A stretch of 64,000 nt of DNA from Alteromonas gilva. Lineage in GTDB: Bacteria > Pseudomonadota > Gammaproteobacteria > Enterobacterales > Alteromonadaceae. The position numbers and the translations under genes are program-made. Below are positions 8,312 through 17,182 of the stretch, in pieces. How positions within the stretch are numbered: the first letter of the stretch is position 1; every line of letters begins with the position of its first letter. Below the pieces are notes generated by a model. It was given only the letters and a program-made list of their open reading frames with translations, was not told the DNA's origin and made no database searches. Location: positions 124,001 to 188,000 of the forward strand of contig NZ_JAQQXP010000001.1 of assembly GCF_028595265.1 (NCBI RefSeq). Reading direction: 5' to 3'.

Positions 8312-11300
8312 ATGGAAAACGTCATGGAACGCAACATTACAACAGCCACTCAAGGTACGTTAAGTACGTCGCGCAAATTAATTGCCACCAGTATTTCTAC
8401 CATTTTATTAACCGGTGCCTGCTTTGCCAGTGCGCCAGTATGGGCACAAGAATCAAATCAGACCGCCAAGCAAGAACAGACGGCCGAAGCAAAAGATAAA
8501 GACGCCGAGGGCGACGATACCGAGGTTATCGAAGTCAAAGGTATTCGCTTTAGCCAGCGCAGCGCGTTAGACCGTAAAAAAATGGCCGGTACCATTACCG
8601 ACTCATTAGTTGCTGAAGATATCGGTATGTTCCCGGATAAAAACGTTGGTGAAGCTCTACAACGTATCCCTGGTGTACAGCTGGACCGTGATTTTGGTGA
8701 AGGTCAGGGGATCAGTATCCGCGGCGTTGAGCCGGGCCTGTTGCGCGTTGAAGTAAACAACGTTTCTGCGCAGGGTTTCGGCGGTAGCCGGGCCGTGGAT
8801 TTTCGTGACATGGCCGCGGAGCTGGTTAAATCGGTTGATGTTATCAAAGGGTCAGAAGCACGCCTTACCGAAGGCGGTATCGGCGGCACCGTACAGGTTA
8901 ACACTCGCAGACCCAACGAATTTGAAGAAAACTTCCTGTCGGTTAATGCCGAAGGCCAGTTTAACGACCTGATAGACGACCCCAGCAATAAATGGAATGC
9001 TACCGGGGTGTACAAATATAACGACGATTTAGGTGTGTTGGTCAACGTTACCGGTTCTACCAAAAATACTATGATCCATGCGTTGCGTAATACCGAGTGG
9101 GCGCGCTTTGCCGACTACGACAACTCGCCGGAAAAAACCTTTGAAGATGCAGATTTTGCCAACGTGACCGATAAAGCCGCTTGTGCCGATACCGCTGATC
9201 AGGGCGCCTGTGAGCAGCAGTGGTTTGATTTTTCACCGCGGCTGCCACGTTATGGTATCTGGTCTCGTGAAGAAGACCGCTTAAGTGCCAACGTGGTTGT
9301 GCAGTATCGCCTAACCGATAACCTGCAAACGCATGCAAGCTACACTCACAACACCCGCGATAAACACGCACTGGATTTAAACCTGCATTTAGAGTCGCAA
9401 TCTGCTGCGCGCATCGACCCGGATTCGGTGATTGTGGATGACCGTCACAATGTGACCTACTTCGAGACCCGCGCGGCCACAGTCACTAACCGGACTCTGG
9501 AATTTGGCTGGGATCAAACCACCGAAATGTATGAGACCGGCTTTGAATACAGCAAGGACGCCTGGAGAGTGGAAGGTCAGGTTGCTTACTCGCGTGCCGA
9601 GCAGGATATTGACTCAAGAGATACCCACATTACCGCTAATGGTGTTGCCGGAGTACAGGTTGACCTGGATAGCCGTGGCGCACCGGAGTGGGATTTTAAT
9701 ACCGGCTATTTTCCTAACCCCGATGATCCAACGGACACCTCCGATGGCTTTGATGTTAACGACCCGGCCAGCTATCGCTCCCGTTCACGCTATAAATATG
9801 CGCCCGGCCTGGATGAGTCTGACGAGGGCATGGCTAAGCTGGATCTGACCTATATACCGGATTCGGACTTCCTGACGCTCATCAGAGCTGGTGTGCAGGT
9901 GCGTAACCAGGGTTTCGAAAATGCTAGCTTCCAGTACAACATCATTCGTGATGTGGGCAGTACCTACGAAAACCCTGAAACCGGCGAAACCATGGAATGG
10001 ACCATGGAGGATCAAATTGCCCTGATCACCGGCAATACCTTCCAGTCGCCAGACCTGTTTGATGGTTACAGCCTGGGGGTAGACACCATTGGCAATTATC
10101 AGGCAGTAGACACCTATCCGTTTATTGATGCTATCCAGGCGGTCTCGAATGACTTTACCTCCCGTCAGGACTTAGACGTGCGCACCGGCAATTACGATGT
10201 ACAGGTCGATACCCAGGCGATTTACCTGCAAACTAACTTCGAAACCTATATAGGCGGCATGCGCCTGTGGGGTAACGTGGGTGCCCGCTACGTTGAAACG
10301 CAAACGGCGTCTAACGGTGACGTATTTGAACGGATTATCGTCGACCAGGTAGATGAAGACGGCAACGTGTTAACCGATCCTGTGACGGGCGAGCCTTTAC
10401 CAGGTATCGAAGATACCGATCACCCGGATACCTTTAACGGTCGTAAAACGGTTGAAGAAGAGTACAACGACTTTCTGCCAAGCTTAAACGTGAACTTAGC
10501 GCTCATTGAAGACGAACTGGTGTTGTACTTTGGTACCGCAAAAGTGATGTCACGACCTAAAATTAACGACCTTAACGTTAACGCCCGCTGTACTATATAT
10601 CGTACCTCGCGGAACGAGTTGGATGATTTACGTGATATCTGTACTGCAGGTAACCCTGCATTAGAGCCATACCGTGCCAAGCAGTTCGATGTTGCTCTGA
10701 ACTGGTATCCCAATGAAGACACCATTATAGCCGGTGCCTACTTTGTTAAAGATATCAACAGCTGGGTTATTGACCCGACTACCCGTTTTGATGTGGACTT
10801 CTTTAACGACGGACGTTTGTTTGATGTACGCCAAAAAATCAATGGTAGCGGTGTAACCACCAAAGGCTTTGAGCTGCAGGCCTCGACCATCTTTAGCTGG
10901 TTGCCAGAACCATTTGACGGCTTCGGCGGCGCGGTTAACTTCACCCATATGACGGCAGATGATGTGGGTTTGTTTAACCAGTTAACCGGTAACGAACTGC
11001 CGTTCCCGTCACAATCGGAAAACAGCTACAACGTTACCGCGTTTTACGAAACAGATACCTGGAGCTTCCGTGTCGCCTATAACTACCGCGACGAGTATCT
11101 GATTAATCCGGCTGACCGCTCTGGCAACCCGGTTTTTGTTGACGACTCCGGTTATATGGATGCCAAATTCATCTACAACATCACCGAAGACTTCCGCGCC
11201 TATGTGGATGGTCGTAACCTCACCGGTGAGGTTAAATCGTATAACGCTGGCCCGCGCCGTTTGTCTGACCTGCAATGGTCTGGCCGCGAGTACTCGGTAG

Positions 11301-11320
11301 GTGTGATTTACCAGTTCTAG
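8312..11320 (+). CDS. TonB-dependent receptor for pectic oligosaccharides
   Basis: Outer-membrane active transporter of 1002 residues, the size of carbohydrate-type receptors in Alteromonadales and Xanthomonadales. The signal peptide ends at PVWAQ (about residue 45); a charged linker is followed by a TonB box (EVIEVKGIR), the plug domain (DIGMFPDKNVGEALQRIPG, then ISIRGVEPG), and a 22-strand barrel ending in the aromatic residue of GVIYQF. The start at 8312 has a GAGG site five bases upstream. No SusD-like partner is present, as usual outside Bacteroidota. It is a single-gene transcript: operator upstream, strong terminator downstream. Import of RG-I or galactan fragments is inferred from the neighbours. 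Confidence 0.92.
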   Translation: MENVMERNITTATQGTLSTSRKLIATSISTILLTGACFASAPVWAQESNQTAKQEQTAEAKDKDAEGDDTEVIEVKGIRFSQRSALDRKKMAGTITDSLVAEDIGMFPDKNVGEALQRIPGVQLDRDFGEGQGISIRGVEPGLLRVEVNNVSAQGFGGSRAVDFRDMAAELVKSVDVIKGSEARLTEGGIGGTVQVNTRRPNEFEENFLSVNAEGQFNDLIDDPSNKWNATGVYKYNDDLGVLVNVTGSTKNTMIHALRNTEWARFADYDNSPEKTFEDADFANVTDKAACADTADQGACEQQWFDFSPRLPRYGIWSREEDRLSANVVVQYRLTDNLQTHASYTHNTRDKHALDLNLHLESQSAARIDPDSVIVDDRHNVTYFETRAATVTNRTLEFGWDQTTEMYETGFEYSKDAWRVEGQVAYSRAEQDIDSRDTHITANGVAGVQVDLDSRGAPEWDFNTGYFPNPDDPTDTSDGFDVNDPASYRSRSRYKYAPGLDESDEGMAKLDLTYIPDSDFLTLIRAGVQVRNQGFENASFQYNIIRDVGSTYENPETGETMEWTMEDQIALITGNTFQSPDLFDGYSLGVDTIGNYQAVDTYPFIDAIQAVSNDFTSRQDLDVRTGNYDVQVDTQAIYLQTNFETYIGGMRLWGNVGARYVETQTASNGDVFERIIVDQVDEDGNVLTDPVTGEPLPGIEDTDHPDTFNGRKTVEEEYNDFLPSLNVNLALIEDELVLYFGTAKVMSRPKINDLNVNARCTIYRTSRNELDDLRDICTAGNPALEPYRAKQFDVALNWYPNEDTIIAGAYFVKDINSWVIDPTTRFDVDFFNDGRLFDVRQKINGSGVTTKGFELQASTIFSWLPEPFDGFGGAVNFTHMTADDVGLFNQLTGNELPFPSQSENSYNVTAFYETDTWSFRVAYNYRDEYLINPADRSGNPVFVDDSGYMDAKFIYNITEDFRAYVDGRNLTGEVKSYNAGPRRLSDLQWSGREYSVGVIYQF

Positions 11321-11351
11321 TGATGAACTCTTTTCTTCCGTAATTCAAAAC

Positions 11352-11376
11352 AAGGGCATCTTTGATGCCCTTTTTT
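11352..11376 (+). terminator. Intrinsic terminator after the TonB-dependent receptor
   Basis: AAGGGCATC (11352-11360), a TTT loop and GATGCCCTT (11364-11372) followed by more Ts: a textbook hairpin with U tract. Confidence 0.92.
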
Positions 11377-11396
11377 CTGTTAATAAAGGATTTACT

Positions 11397-13532
11397 ATGC
11401 CTTCATTTTCAAGACGCGATATCTTTAGTCTGGCCACAAAGGGAGCTGCACTGGGTGCCTTCATGGCGCCGGTGTCCCAAAGCGCACTGGCAGCGTCTTC
11501 GGCCTCTCAATTACCGTATAAAATTAACCAGCTTATCCACGGCGTGGCCTATTATCCTGAGCTATGGCCGGATGCCGACGTCGACGCCGATATTGCCGAA
11601 ATGCATTCTTTAGGGATAAACCTGGTGCGCATGGCCGAGTTTGCCTGGTCAACCATGGAAACCACGCCGGGCAATTATGACTTTTCGCTGTTTAAAAACG
11701 TGATGGACAAGATGCACGCGGCCGGTATAGCGGTGGTGTTATGTACCCCTACCGCAACGCCCCCTGCGTGGCTTACCCACAATCATCCCGAGCGTTGCCA
11801 TAAAAACGCCGATGGAACTGTTATGAGTCATGGCGCGCGCCAGCATGCCAGTTATGAGCACCCGGCCGTGCGCAAAGCCTGTTTTAGTATTATTCGCCGG
11901 ATGTCCCATGAGCTCGGCCGCCACCCGGCATTGATTGGCTGGCAGTTAGATAACGAAATGAAAGCCCATGTGGCAGAAGATTTTAGCGATGCAGCGATCG
12001 CCAACTGGCGTAAGTGGCTGAAACAGCGCTTTGGTAGTATCGACAAGCTCAATGAGGCCTGGGGCACCCATATCTGGAGTCAGCATTACAATAATTTTGA
12101 ACAGGTGCCCGCGCCGGTGACTACGCCGTTTTTGCATAACGCCTCGCTCATCACCGCATATAAACTCTTTTGCCGCGAGAGTGTGGCGGATTTTATGCTG
12201 GCGCAGCGTAACGTCATCCGTGAGTTTTCGGATTTGCCGATTACGCACAACGACAATCCGGCATTTAATATTCATCACGAACGCTCTATGCAGGCACTGG
12301 ATTTTGCCTCCTACGATGCCTATCCCACCGCTGAGCAATGGTCGACGCTGGTGTTTCGTTCTGATTTATATCGCGCTGCCATCCCCGGCCGTCCTTTCTG
12401 GCTCATGGAAACCAGTGTGGCCCATAATGGCTGGCTGGGCAATCATCAGCCCATCCACCCGGAAGGCTTTTTAGCGGCCGAGGCCAGTTTGATTTATGCC
12501 CTCGGCGGAGAAGGGTTTTGTTACTGGTTATGGCGTCAGCAACGCACTGGCGCAGAGTTACCCCACAGCGCCGTAAAAAGTGCCTGGAACGCACCATCGA
12601 TTGGCTATAACGAAGTTAAAAAAGTCAGTGAAGCTAAACAGCAACTTGAACCAACATTACTCAATTCAACGCTGATAACACCCGAAGTGGCCGTGACCTA
12701 TTCCGACCATGCCAGAGCCATGTTAGAAACCGAGTCACTGGATAAGCGTTCGGGTTTTCCTGCTCGCTATCGGGGCATCATTGAAATGTGGCATAAACAG
12801 GTGCTGGATTCAGGCTTGCATCGCGAGGCCCGCTTTGAGGGCGCCTCCTTAGACGGCTTAAAGCTGTTGATCACCCCGGCTATGCCTTATGTGAGTGAGG
12901 CATTCTTAATCCGAGCGCAGGACTTTATGCAGCGCGGCGGGATTTGGATTGCCGGGCCGGTTACCGGTACGCGCGGTAAAGAACACACCGTACCGGTAGA
13001 GGCAGGTCTTGGCTTACTGGAGAAAATGGCCGGTGTGAGCACCCAGTATGTATTACCACTTACCGGCACTGATGCCAAGGGTGAATTACTGGGAGTGGAA
13101 AGTGAGCTGAGCGGTTGGTGCGCCGCGGTAAAAGCGAAAGCAGGCACGAATGTTGTGGGCACCATCACCAAAGGCCGGGCCAAAGGGCTGGCCTTTGCCA
13201 CCGAGCGCCCGATAGGCAAAGGTAAGCTGGTATTGCTAGGCGCGCATCCCCACGGGGATAACAGCGTTGCAATGCTTAACCGGCTCATTGGGCATTATGC
13301 CCAACAAGCCGGGGTAACAATGCGCTTTGATGTACCTGAGGGTGTGGTAGTCGTGCCGCGAAAAAACACGCAGGGTAAACTGCTGTGGATAGTGCTTAAT
13401 ATGCTCAATGAGACTAAAACCGTTTCGTTACCCAATGGCGCGACCGATATGCTCAGCGGCAAAACATTGGCCGGTACCACTGAGCTTGACCCCTATGCCC
13501 GATTAATAGTTAACACCAATCAAGAGGTTTAA
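11397..13532 (+). CDS. GH42 beta-galactosidase, Tat-exported
   Basis: Retaining beta-galactosidase of family GH42, expected to act on galactan side chains of RG-I. The 711-residue protein starts with a twin-arginine signal (SRRDIF) and a hydrophobic stretch ending in ALAAS, so it folds in the cytoplasm before export. The catalytic TIM barrel starts at HGVAYYPELWP (about 48); the acid/base is E187 in GWQLDNE and the nucleophile E338 in WLMETS. A trimerisation-like domain (about 420-640) and a C-terminal beta domain follow. The AAGGA site at 11386-11390 fixes the start. The rhamnose mutarotase gene follows after one base. Confidence 0.9.
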   Translation: MPSFSRRDIFSLATKGAALGAFMAPVSQSALAASSASQLPYKINQLIHGVAYYPELWPDADVDADIAEMHSLGINLVRMAEFAWSTMETTPGNYDFSLFKNVMDKMHAAGIAVVLCTPTATPPAWLTHNHPERCHKNADGTVMSHGARQHASYEHPAVRKACFSIIRRMSHELGRHPALIGWQLDNEMKAHVAEDFSDAAIANWRKWLKQRFGSIDKLNEAWGTHIWSQHYNNFEQVPAPVTTPFLHNASLITAYKLFCRESVADFMLAQRNVIREFSDLPITHNDNPAFNIHHERSMQALDFASYDAYPTAEQWSTLVFRSDLYRAAIPGRPFWLMETSVAHNGWLGNHQPIHPEGFLAAEASLIYALGGEGFCYWLWRQQRTGAELPHSAVKSAWNAPSIGYNEVKKVSEAKQQLEPTLLNSTLITPEVAVTYSDHARAMLETESLDKRSGFPARYRGIIEMWHKQVLDSGLHREARFEGASLDGLKLLITPAMPYVSEAFLIRAQDFMQRGGIWIAGPVTGTRGKEHTVPVEAGLGLLEKMAGVSTQYVLPLTGTDAKGELLGVESELSGWCAAVKAKAGTNVVGTITKGRAKGLAFATERPIGKGKLVLLGAHPHGDNSVAMLNRLIGHYAQQAGVTMRFDVPEGVVVVPRKNTQGKLLWIVLNMLNETKTVSLPNGATDMLSGKTLAGTTELDPYARLIVNTNQEV

Positions 13533-13533
13533 A

Positions 13534-13848
13534 ATGGAGAAGATCGCTTTTGTCATGCAACTTAACCCTGGCTGTGAAGAAGAGTACGAACGTCGTCACG
13601 ATGAGATTTGGCCAGAGCTGGTGACCGAACTTAAAGCAGCGGGCGTAGAGGATTACTCCATTTTTTTACATCCCGATACGCTACAGCTATTTGCAGTGTT
13701 ATGGCGCAGTAGCGAACACACTATGGATGATTTACCTGCCAAAGCGATCATGCAGAAGTGGTGGGCGTATATGGGCGATATTATGGCCCACAACAGTGAT
13801 AACAGCCCGGTAACGCAGCCACTGCAACAGGTATTTCATTTACCCTGA
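13534..13848 (+). CDS. rhaM: L-rhamnose mutarotase
   Basis: Interconverts the anomers of L-rhamnose, the backbone sugar freed from RG-I with galacturonate. The 104-residue length and the conserved RRHDEIWPEL (His 22 region), DYSIFL and WWAYMGDIM motifs are diagnostic of the RhaM/RhaU dimeric ferredoxin-like fold. It is cytosolic. It starts one base after the GH42 stop, with the AGAGG ribosome site inside that gene, so the two are co-expressed. No rhamnose isomerase, kinase or aldolase gene is in the window. Confidence 0.93.
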   Translation: MEKIAFVMQLNPGCEEEYERRHDEIWPELVTELKAAGVEDYSIFLHPDTLQLFAVLWRSSEHTMDDLPAKAIMQKWWAYMGDIMAHNSDNSPVTQPLQQVFHLP

Positions 13849-13879
13849 CAGGGTTGTTTAAAAATAACCGCTTGGCGCT

Positions 13880-13914
13880 ACACTCCTTATAACCCGAACG
13901 TTCATAAGGAGTGT
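13880..13914 (+). promoter_or_regulatory. Perfect inverted repeat covering a ribosome-binding site
   Basis: ACACTCCTTAT (13880-13890) is the exact reverse complement of ATAAGGAGTGT (13904-13914), an 11-bp stem with a 13-base loop that itself contains GAACGTTC. The right arm contains the AAGGAG ribosome site of the gene starting at 13918. If transcribed whole, the site would be hidden; otherwise it could be a DNA operator. Confidence 0.6.
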
Positions 13915-13917
13915 GGC

Positions 13918-14292
13918 ATGTTTAACCCTTTCGCCCTTCCCCCATTTGCCTGGAATATGCCGTTAAGCGGTGATGTAAAAGATATTTCGCCGGTGACCAG
14001 TTGGTTTTCACCCCAGTACGACATTAATATCGCGGGTAATGCCGCACTGGAAAAGCAAGTGATCACCAAGGTTGCCAGCTACGGTAAGCAACTGGGTAAA
14101 CTCACCAATGCTGTACTGGAAATCGCCGATGGTAAGCCCGGTGATGCCGTGAATGCCTTACGTGCTATGGCCGACGAGATTGCAGCGATTAAAAACAAAA
14201 CGCTGGTGGATGCAATAGAAGCTGATTTAGCCAAACTGAAAAGCCAGGATAAAGCGGCTTACGAAGCGTTATTAAAACGCCTCTATGATTGA
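13918..14292 (+). CDS. Uncharacterised 124-residue protein (phasin-like character)
   Basis: I do not recognise a firm family. The protein is soluble, has no cysteine and no signal peptide. An N-terminal Phe/Pro-rich stretch (MFNPFALPPF) is followed by amphipathic helices from about residue 40 to the end, rich in Ala, Lys and Glu, which resembles phasins or small helical-bundle proteins. The start is fixed by AAGGAG at 13906-13911, which lies inside a perfect inverted repeat. It is a single gene, convergent with the TolB/TPR gene 15 bases downstream, and has no evident link to pectin use. Confidence 0.75.
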   Translation: MFNPFALPPFAWNMPLSGDVKDISPVTSWFSPQYDINIAGNAALEKQVITKVASYGKQLGKLTNAVLEIADGKPGDAVNALRAMADEIAAIKNKTLVDAIEADLAKLKSQDKAAYEALLKRLYD

Positions 14293-14307
14293 CCGTTCAG
14301 AACACGG

Positions 14308-16437
14308 TTAATGCAAACTCAGTTCTTCACGCAGTTTGGTTCTTTCCTGCTCTATAGAGCTTAGTAGTTGCTGTACTACGGGTTGGTCTGCGATGTCTCT
14401 ATACAGGTAGCGTGTTGGTTCAAGATGCCTCCAGGCAAATTCGGATCTATCGGGGTAGTTATTCAGTATCCGCTGTGCGGTATCAAACCGCCTGGTTGTT
14501 AGATTCAGCGCAAACTCGTACTTCGAAAGCCCATAAAATACATATTCTCGCGGATACAGGTGTTTATATTCCTCCAGTAGTCGCAAAGCCTCGTTGGCAA
14601 TTGAGATAGCTTTTTGGTGTTCGCCTAACTTATATAAGATCTCTACATAACTGTATAAATTATATAATTGTTCAATTGAAACGTCAGGAGGTGTAAGACC
14701 AGCAAGATGTTGGCGAAATTGAGCCAGTTTTTCCTGTTTTTGCGCCATATCAAAAAGCGCCAGTGCATCGTCGATATAAATAGCAAAATAATTATTCTGC
14801 GCCAATGCTTGCCACAGTTCACCCCAGTTTTTTTCAGGTAGTTCAATGTCAGTAAAGTAGCTGGCGGTGTATGTATAGGTTGCCCAATATCCGTGGCTGG
14901 ACAAGTCAATATCGTCAAGGACTGCTTTGCTATCATTAGTAGCGCCGAGTACCTGAAGGAGATAATAGTACCAAAATGCATTTCGCTGATTTGGGTTTTC
15001 ACGGTAACGTTTCTCTACGGATTTATAGGTTTGCATAGGATCAACGTACTCCATATACCGCTCGACATTTTCCGTGGTAACAGTGGACTTATACCGCTCA
15101 GCGTCTTCTGGGGCGGAGCAGGCCAGCGTAAAGTAACGAAGGCGGTTCTTGTATTTGTCTTCCAGGCCTTCAAGTTCCAGACTGTTATAAAAGCCATCAA
15201 GCTCTACACAAGGCGTTTTTTTCACTATCAGGTTAGTGAAATATGCATGAATAAAATAGAAATCATAAGGGTAAACACGGATCGCTTTTTGATAAATTCG
15301 TAGTGCTTTATCAGTTAATTGTGAATAGTCATCATAAGTTACAGCAAGTGTGTATAAAGCGTCACGGTTAAGCGGGTCCAGTTCTAATGCCGCCTCAGCT
15401 AACGCAATAGTTTCAGCTTCATTCAGACTAACATTTTCAGTCATTGAGACTTCCATCGTGGCAACATAGGCGCTTAAGCCCAGAATGGCAGAGATATCGG
15501 GATATTTTGCCAGCAAAGGATCCAATATGTGCTTGGCCTGGTTAATAGAATCTGTGGTTAGCTTATGTGTTAATGCCCTCGCCCTGACGAGTTGTTCAAC
15601 TTCTACATAATTTAATTGGTTCAATGCCGTCGCATAACGATCATTTTGGTGTACCACATTCAGTTTTAATGCTGCCGCCACCTGATCGCTGACGTCTTCC
15701 TGTAAGGCAAATACGTTTTCTAACTTACGATCAAAATTGTCGGAAAAGAGGTGTGCGCCGGTGGCGGCATCAATAAGCTGTACGGTAATGCGCAAATTCT
15801 GCTGGCTTTTGCGCACACTGCCCTCAATAACGTAGTCAGCGCCTAATTCTTTGGCGATAACTTTAAGATCTTTTTGTACGCCTTTGTAGGCAAAGCTGGA
15901 GGTGCGGCCGAGCACTTTGAGCTCAGGAATACGCACCAGGGTATTGAGTAATTCTTCGGTTAAACCATCTACAAAGATTTCCTGATCCGGCTCGGTGCTT
16001 AAATTTAAAAAGGGCAGCACGGCGAGGACTTTCACTTTTTGCTCTTCTTCAGCTTCCACCACTTCTATTGCCTTTACAATAGCAGGTGAAGAAGATAACC
16101 AAAGTTTATCAACTGCCACATACACCACCAGCACAACGATGAGCGCTACCAGCACATGGTTTATTTTATGGCCGGTCTGCCTGGCAATGGATTCCTCTTC
16201 GCTTACCTCTCTGGTGGCGCGAATGCCCTCGGGGGTGAGCTCAAAGGCCCAGGCAAAAATGCATACAAACGGAAAGCCTATAATGAGCGCGACGGTGACA
16301 ACGGTACCGAATACCGAAGGTAAACTCAGGTAAGGAGAGACAACCGCGATAATTTGCAGAATTAACCATGCCGTTACCAGATACACACTGGCAACTTTGA
16401 CTACGTTCCGTCGTTTTAGCTCTGCTATGAAAAACAT
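14308..16437 (-). CDS. TolB-like / tetratricopeptide membrane protein
   Basis: A 709-residue inner-membrane protein of a type common in Alteromonadales. Three transmembrane segments (about residues 15-36, 44-64 and 93-111) come first. A TolB/FlgO-like domain (about 140-260, with VLAVLPFLNLS and LLNTLVRIPELKVLGRTSSFAYKG) follows, as in proteins often annotated as adenylate-cyclase or winged-helix associated; no cyclase or HTH domain is present here. The rest is helical and TPR-like (about 270-700). The function is unknown; a scaffold or signalling role is the usual guess. It is transcribed against its neighbours and interrupts the pectin locus. Confidence 0.8.
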   Translation of the reverse strand: MFFIAELKRRNVVKVASVYLVTAWLILQIIAVVSPYLSLPSVFGTVVTVALIIGFPFVCIFAWAFELTPEGIRATREVSEEESIARQTGHKINHVLVALIVVLVVYVAVDKLWLSSSPAIVKAIEVVEAEEEQKVKVLAVLPFLNLSTEPDQEIFVDGLTEELLNTLVRIPELKVLGRTSSFAYKGVQKDLKVIAKELGADYVIEGSVRKSQQNLRITVQLIDAATGAHLFSDNFDRKLENVFALQEDVSDQVAAALKLNVVHQNDRYATALNQLNYVEVEQLVRARALTHKLTTDSINQAKHILDPLLAKYPDISAILGLSAYVATMEVSMTENVSLNEAETIALAEAALELDPLNRDALYTLAVTYDDYSQLTDKALRIYQKAIRVYPYDFYFIHAYFTNLIVKKTPCVELDGFYNSLELEGLEDKYKNRLRYFTLACSAPEDAERYKSTVTTENVERYMEYVDPMQTYKSVEKRYRENPNQRNAFWYYYLLQVLGATNDSKAVLDDIDLSSHGYWATYTYTASYFTDIELPEKNWGELWQALAQNNYFAIYIDDALALFDMAQKQEKLAQFRQHLAGLTPPDVSIEQLYNLYSYVEILYKLGEHQKAISIANEALRLLEEYKHLYPREYVFYGLSKYEFALNLTTRRFDTAQRILNNYPDRSEFAWRHLEPTRYLYRDIADQPVVQQLLSSIEQERTKLREELSLH

Positions 16438-16694
16438 TCAGGTTCCATGCAATGGTTAAATTATAATCAGTTTTAACATTATCTTACATCGGGAGGTTTG
16501 CAAAGGAGTAAATCCTTAATAGGGAGCGGGGCGTGAGTTAAGCCAAAGTCGTGTTGTGTTCAGCACCACCTGGTTGCCTGCTATGCGTTTTTTTGTTCAA
16601 AAAAAGCAATCAACGCAATCAGGTTTAACCGTTTTTCGTGCGTGACAGTAAGGGTCATACTACCAAATATGAAAACAGCCAAGCAGAGACACCA

Positions 16695-16838
16695 ATGAAC
16701 CAGATCATCAAACAGCTATTAAATCGTAAGTCTGCCCCCATGCCTGAGCCTGCGCCAGATTGTAACTTTACCAATAACTATTACGGTGACCAGCTCTGTC
16801 GAAACGTGCCACCATTAGCTGCGCGCGCGATAAGATAA
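16695..16838 (+). CDS. Possible 47-residue small protein
   Basis: Open frame MNQIIKQLLNRK... with a Pro-rich stretch and CNFTNNYYGDQLC. The ribosome site is weak (CAGAGA), and I recognise no family. It ends 12 bases before a gene with a strong AGGAGG site, so it could be the first gene of a small operon. An in-frame start at 16638 would lengthen it by 19 residues. Low confidence. Confidence 0.35.
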   Translation: MNQIIKQLLNRKSAPMPEPAPDCNFTNNYYGDQLCRNVPPLAARAIR

Positions 16839-16850
16839 CAGGAGGCGATA

Positions 16851-17096
16851 ATGCTGCTTATCATAGTCACCGCGACTTTGTGTTGTATACCGCTGTGTTT
16901 ACTGGCCCGGGTGAATCAAAAAGAGCGGTATCGCCTTTATTATGGCGCTGCCCGGCGCGGTGATTTGGCGATGCTTCGCTATTTTAACTATACCGGCTAC
17001 GCCAAACACTTTAATCATCACCAGCACCAGTCTGTGATCAGCGTTGCCAGACAATGTCAGCAGCACGATGTTGTTGAGTATTTGACCAGGCAGTAA
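16851..17096 (+). CDS. Small membrane-anchored protein, ankyrin-like
   Basis: An 81-residue protein with a strong AGGAGG site at 16840-16845. The N-terminal 20 residues form one transmembrane or signal segment (MLLIIVTATLCCIPLCLL). The remainder, GAARRGDLAMLRYF...HQSVISVARQCQQHDVVEYL, has the helix-turn-helix pattern of about one and a half ankyrin repeats. The function is unknown. It lies between an uncertain small ORF and the NhaC antiporter. Confidence 0.6.
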   Translation: MLLIIVTATLCCIPLCLLARVNQKERYRLYYGAARRGDLAMLRYFNYTGYAKHFNHHQHQSVISVARQCQQHDVVEYLTRQ

Positions 17097-17182
17097 AAAC
17101 TGCCTTTACTTTGGCTACCTGCTATGGGATAAAAAGTATACAGAATACCATCTTCGTGCGCTTCGCACGTGACAAGCAATGG

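Noticed and set aside
8227..8499. Open frame overlapping the start of the TonB-dependent receptor
   Set aside because: Out of frame with the receptor, no ribosome site, no known product.
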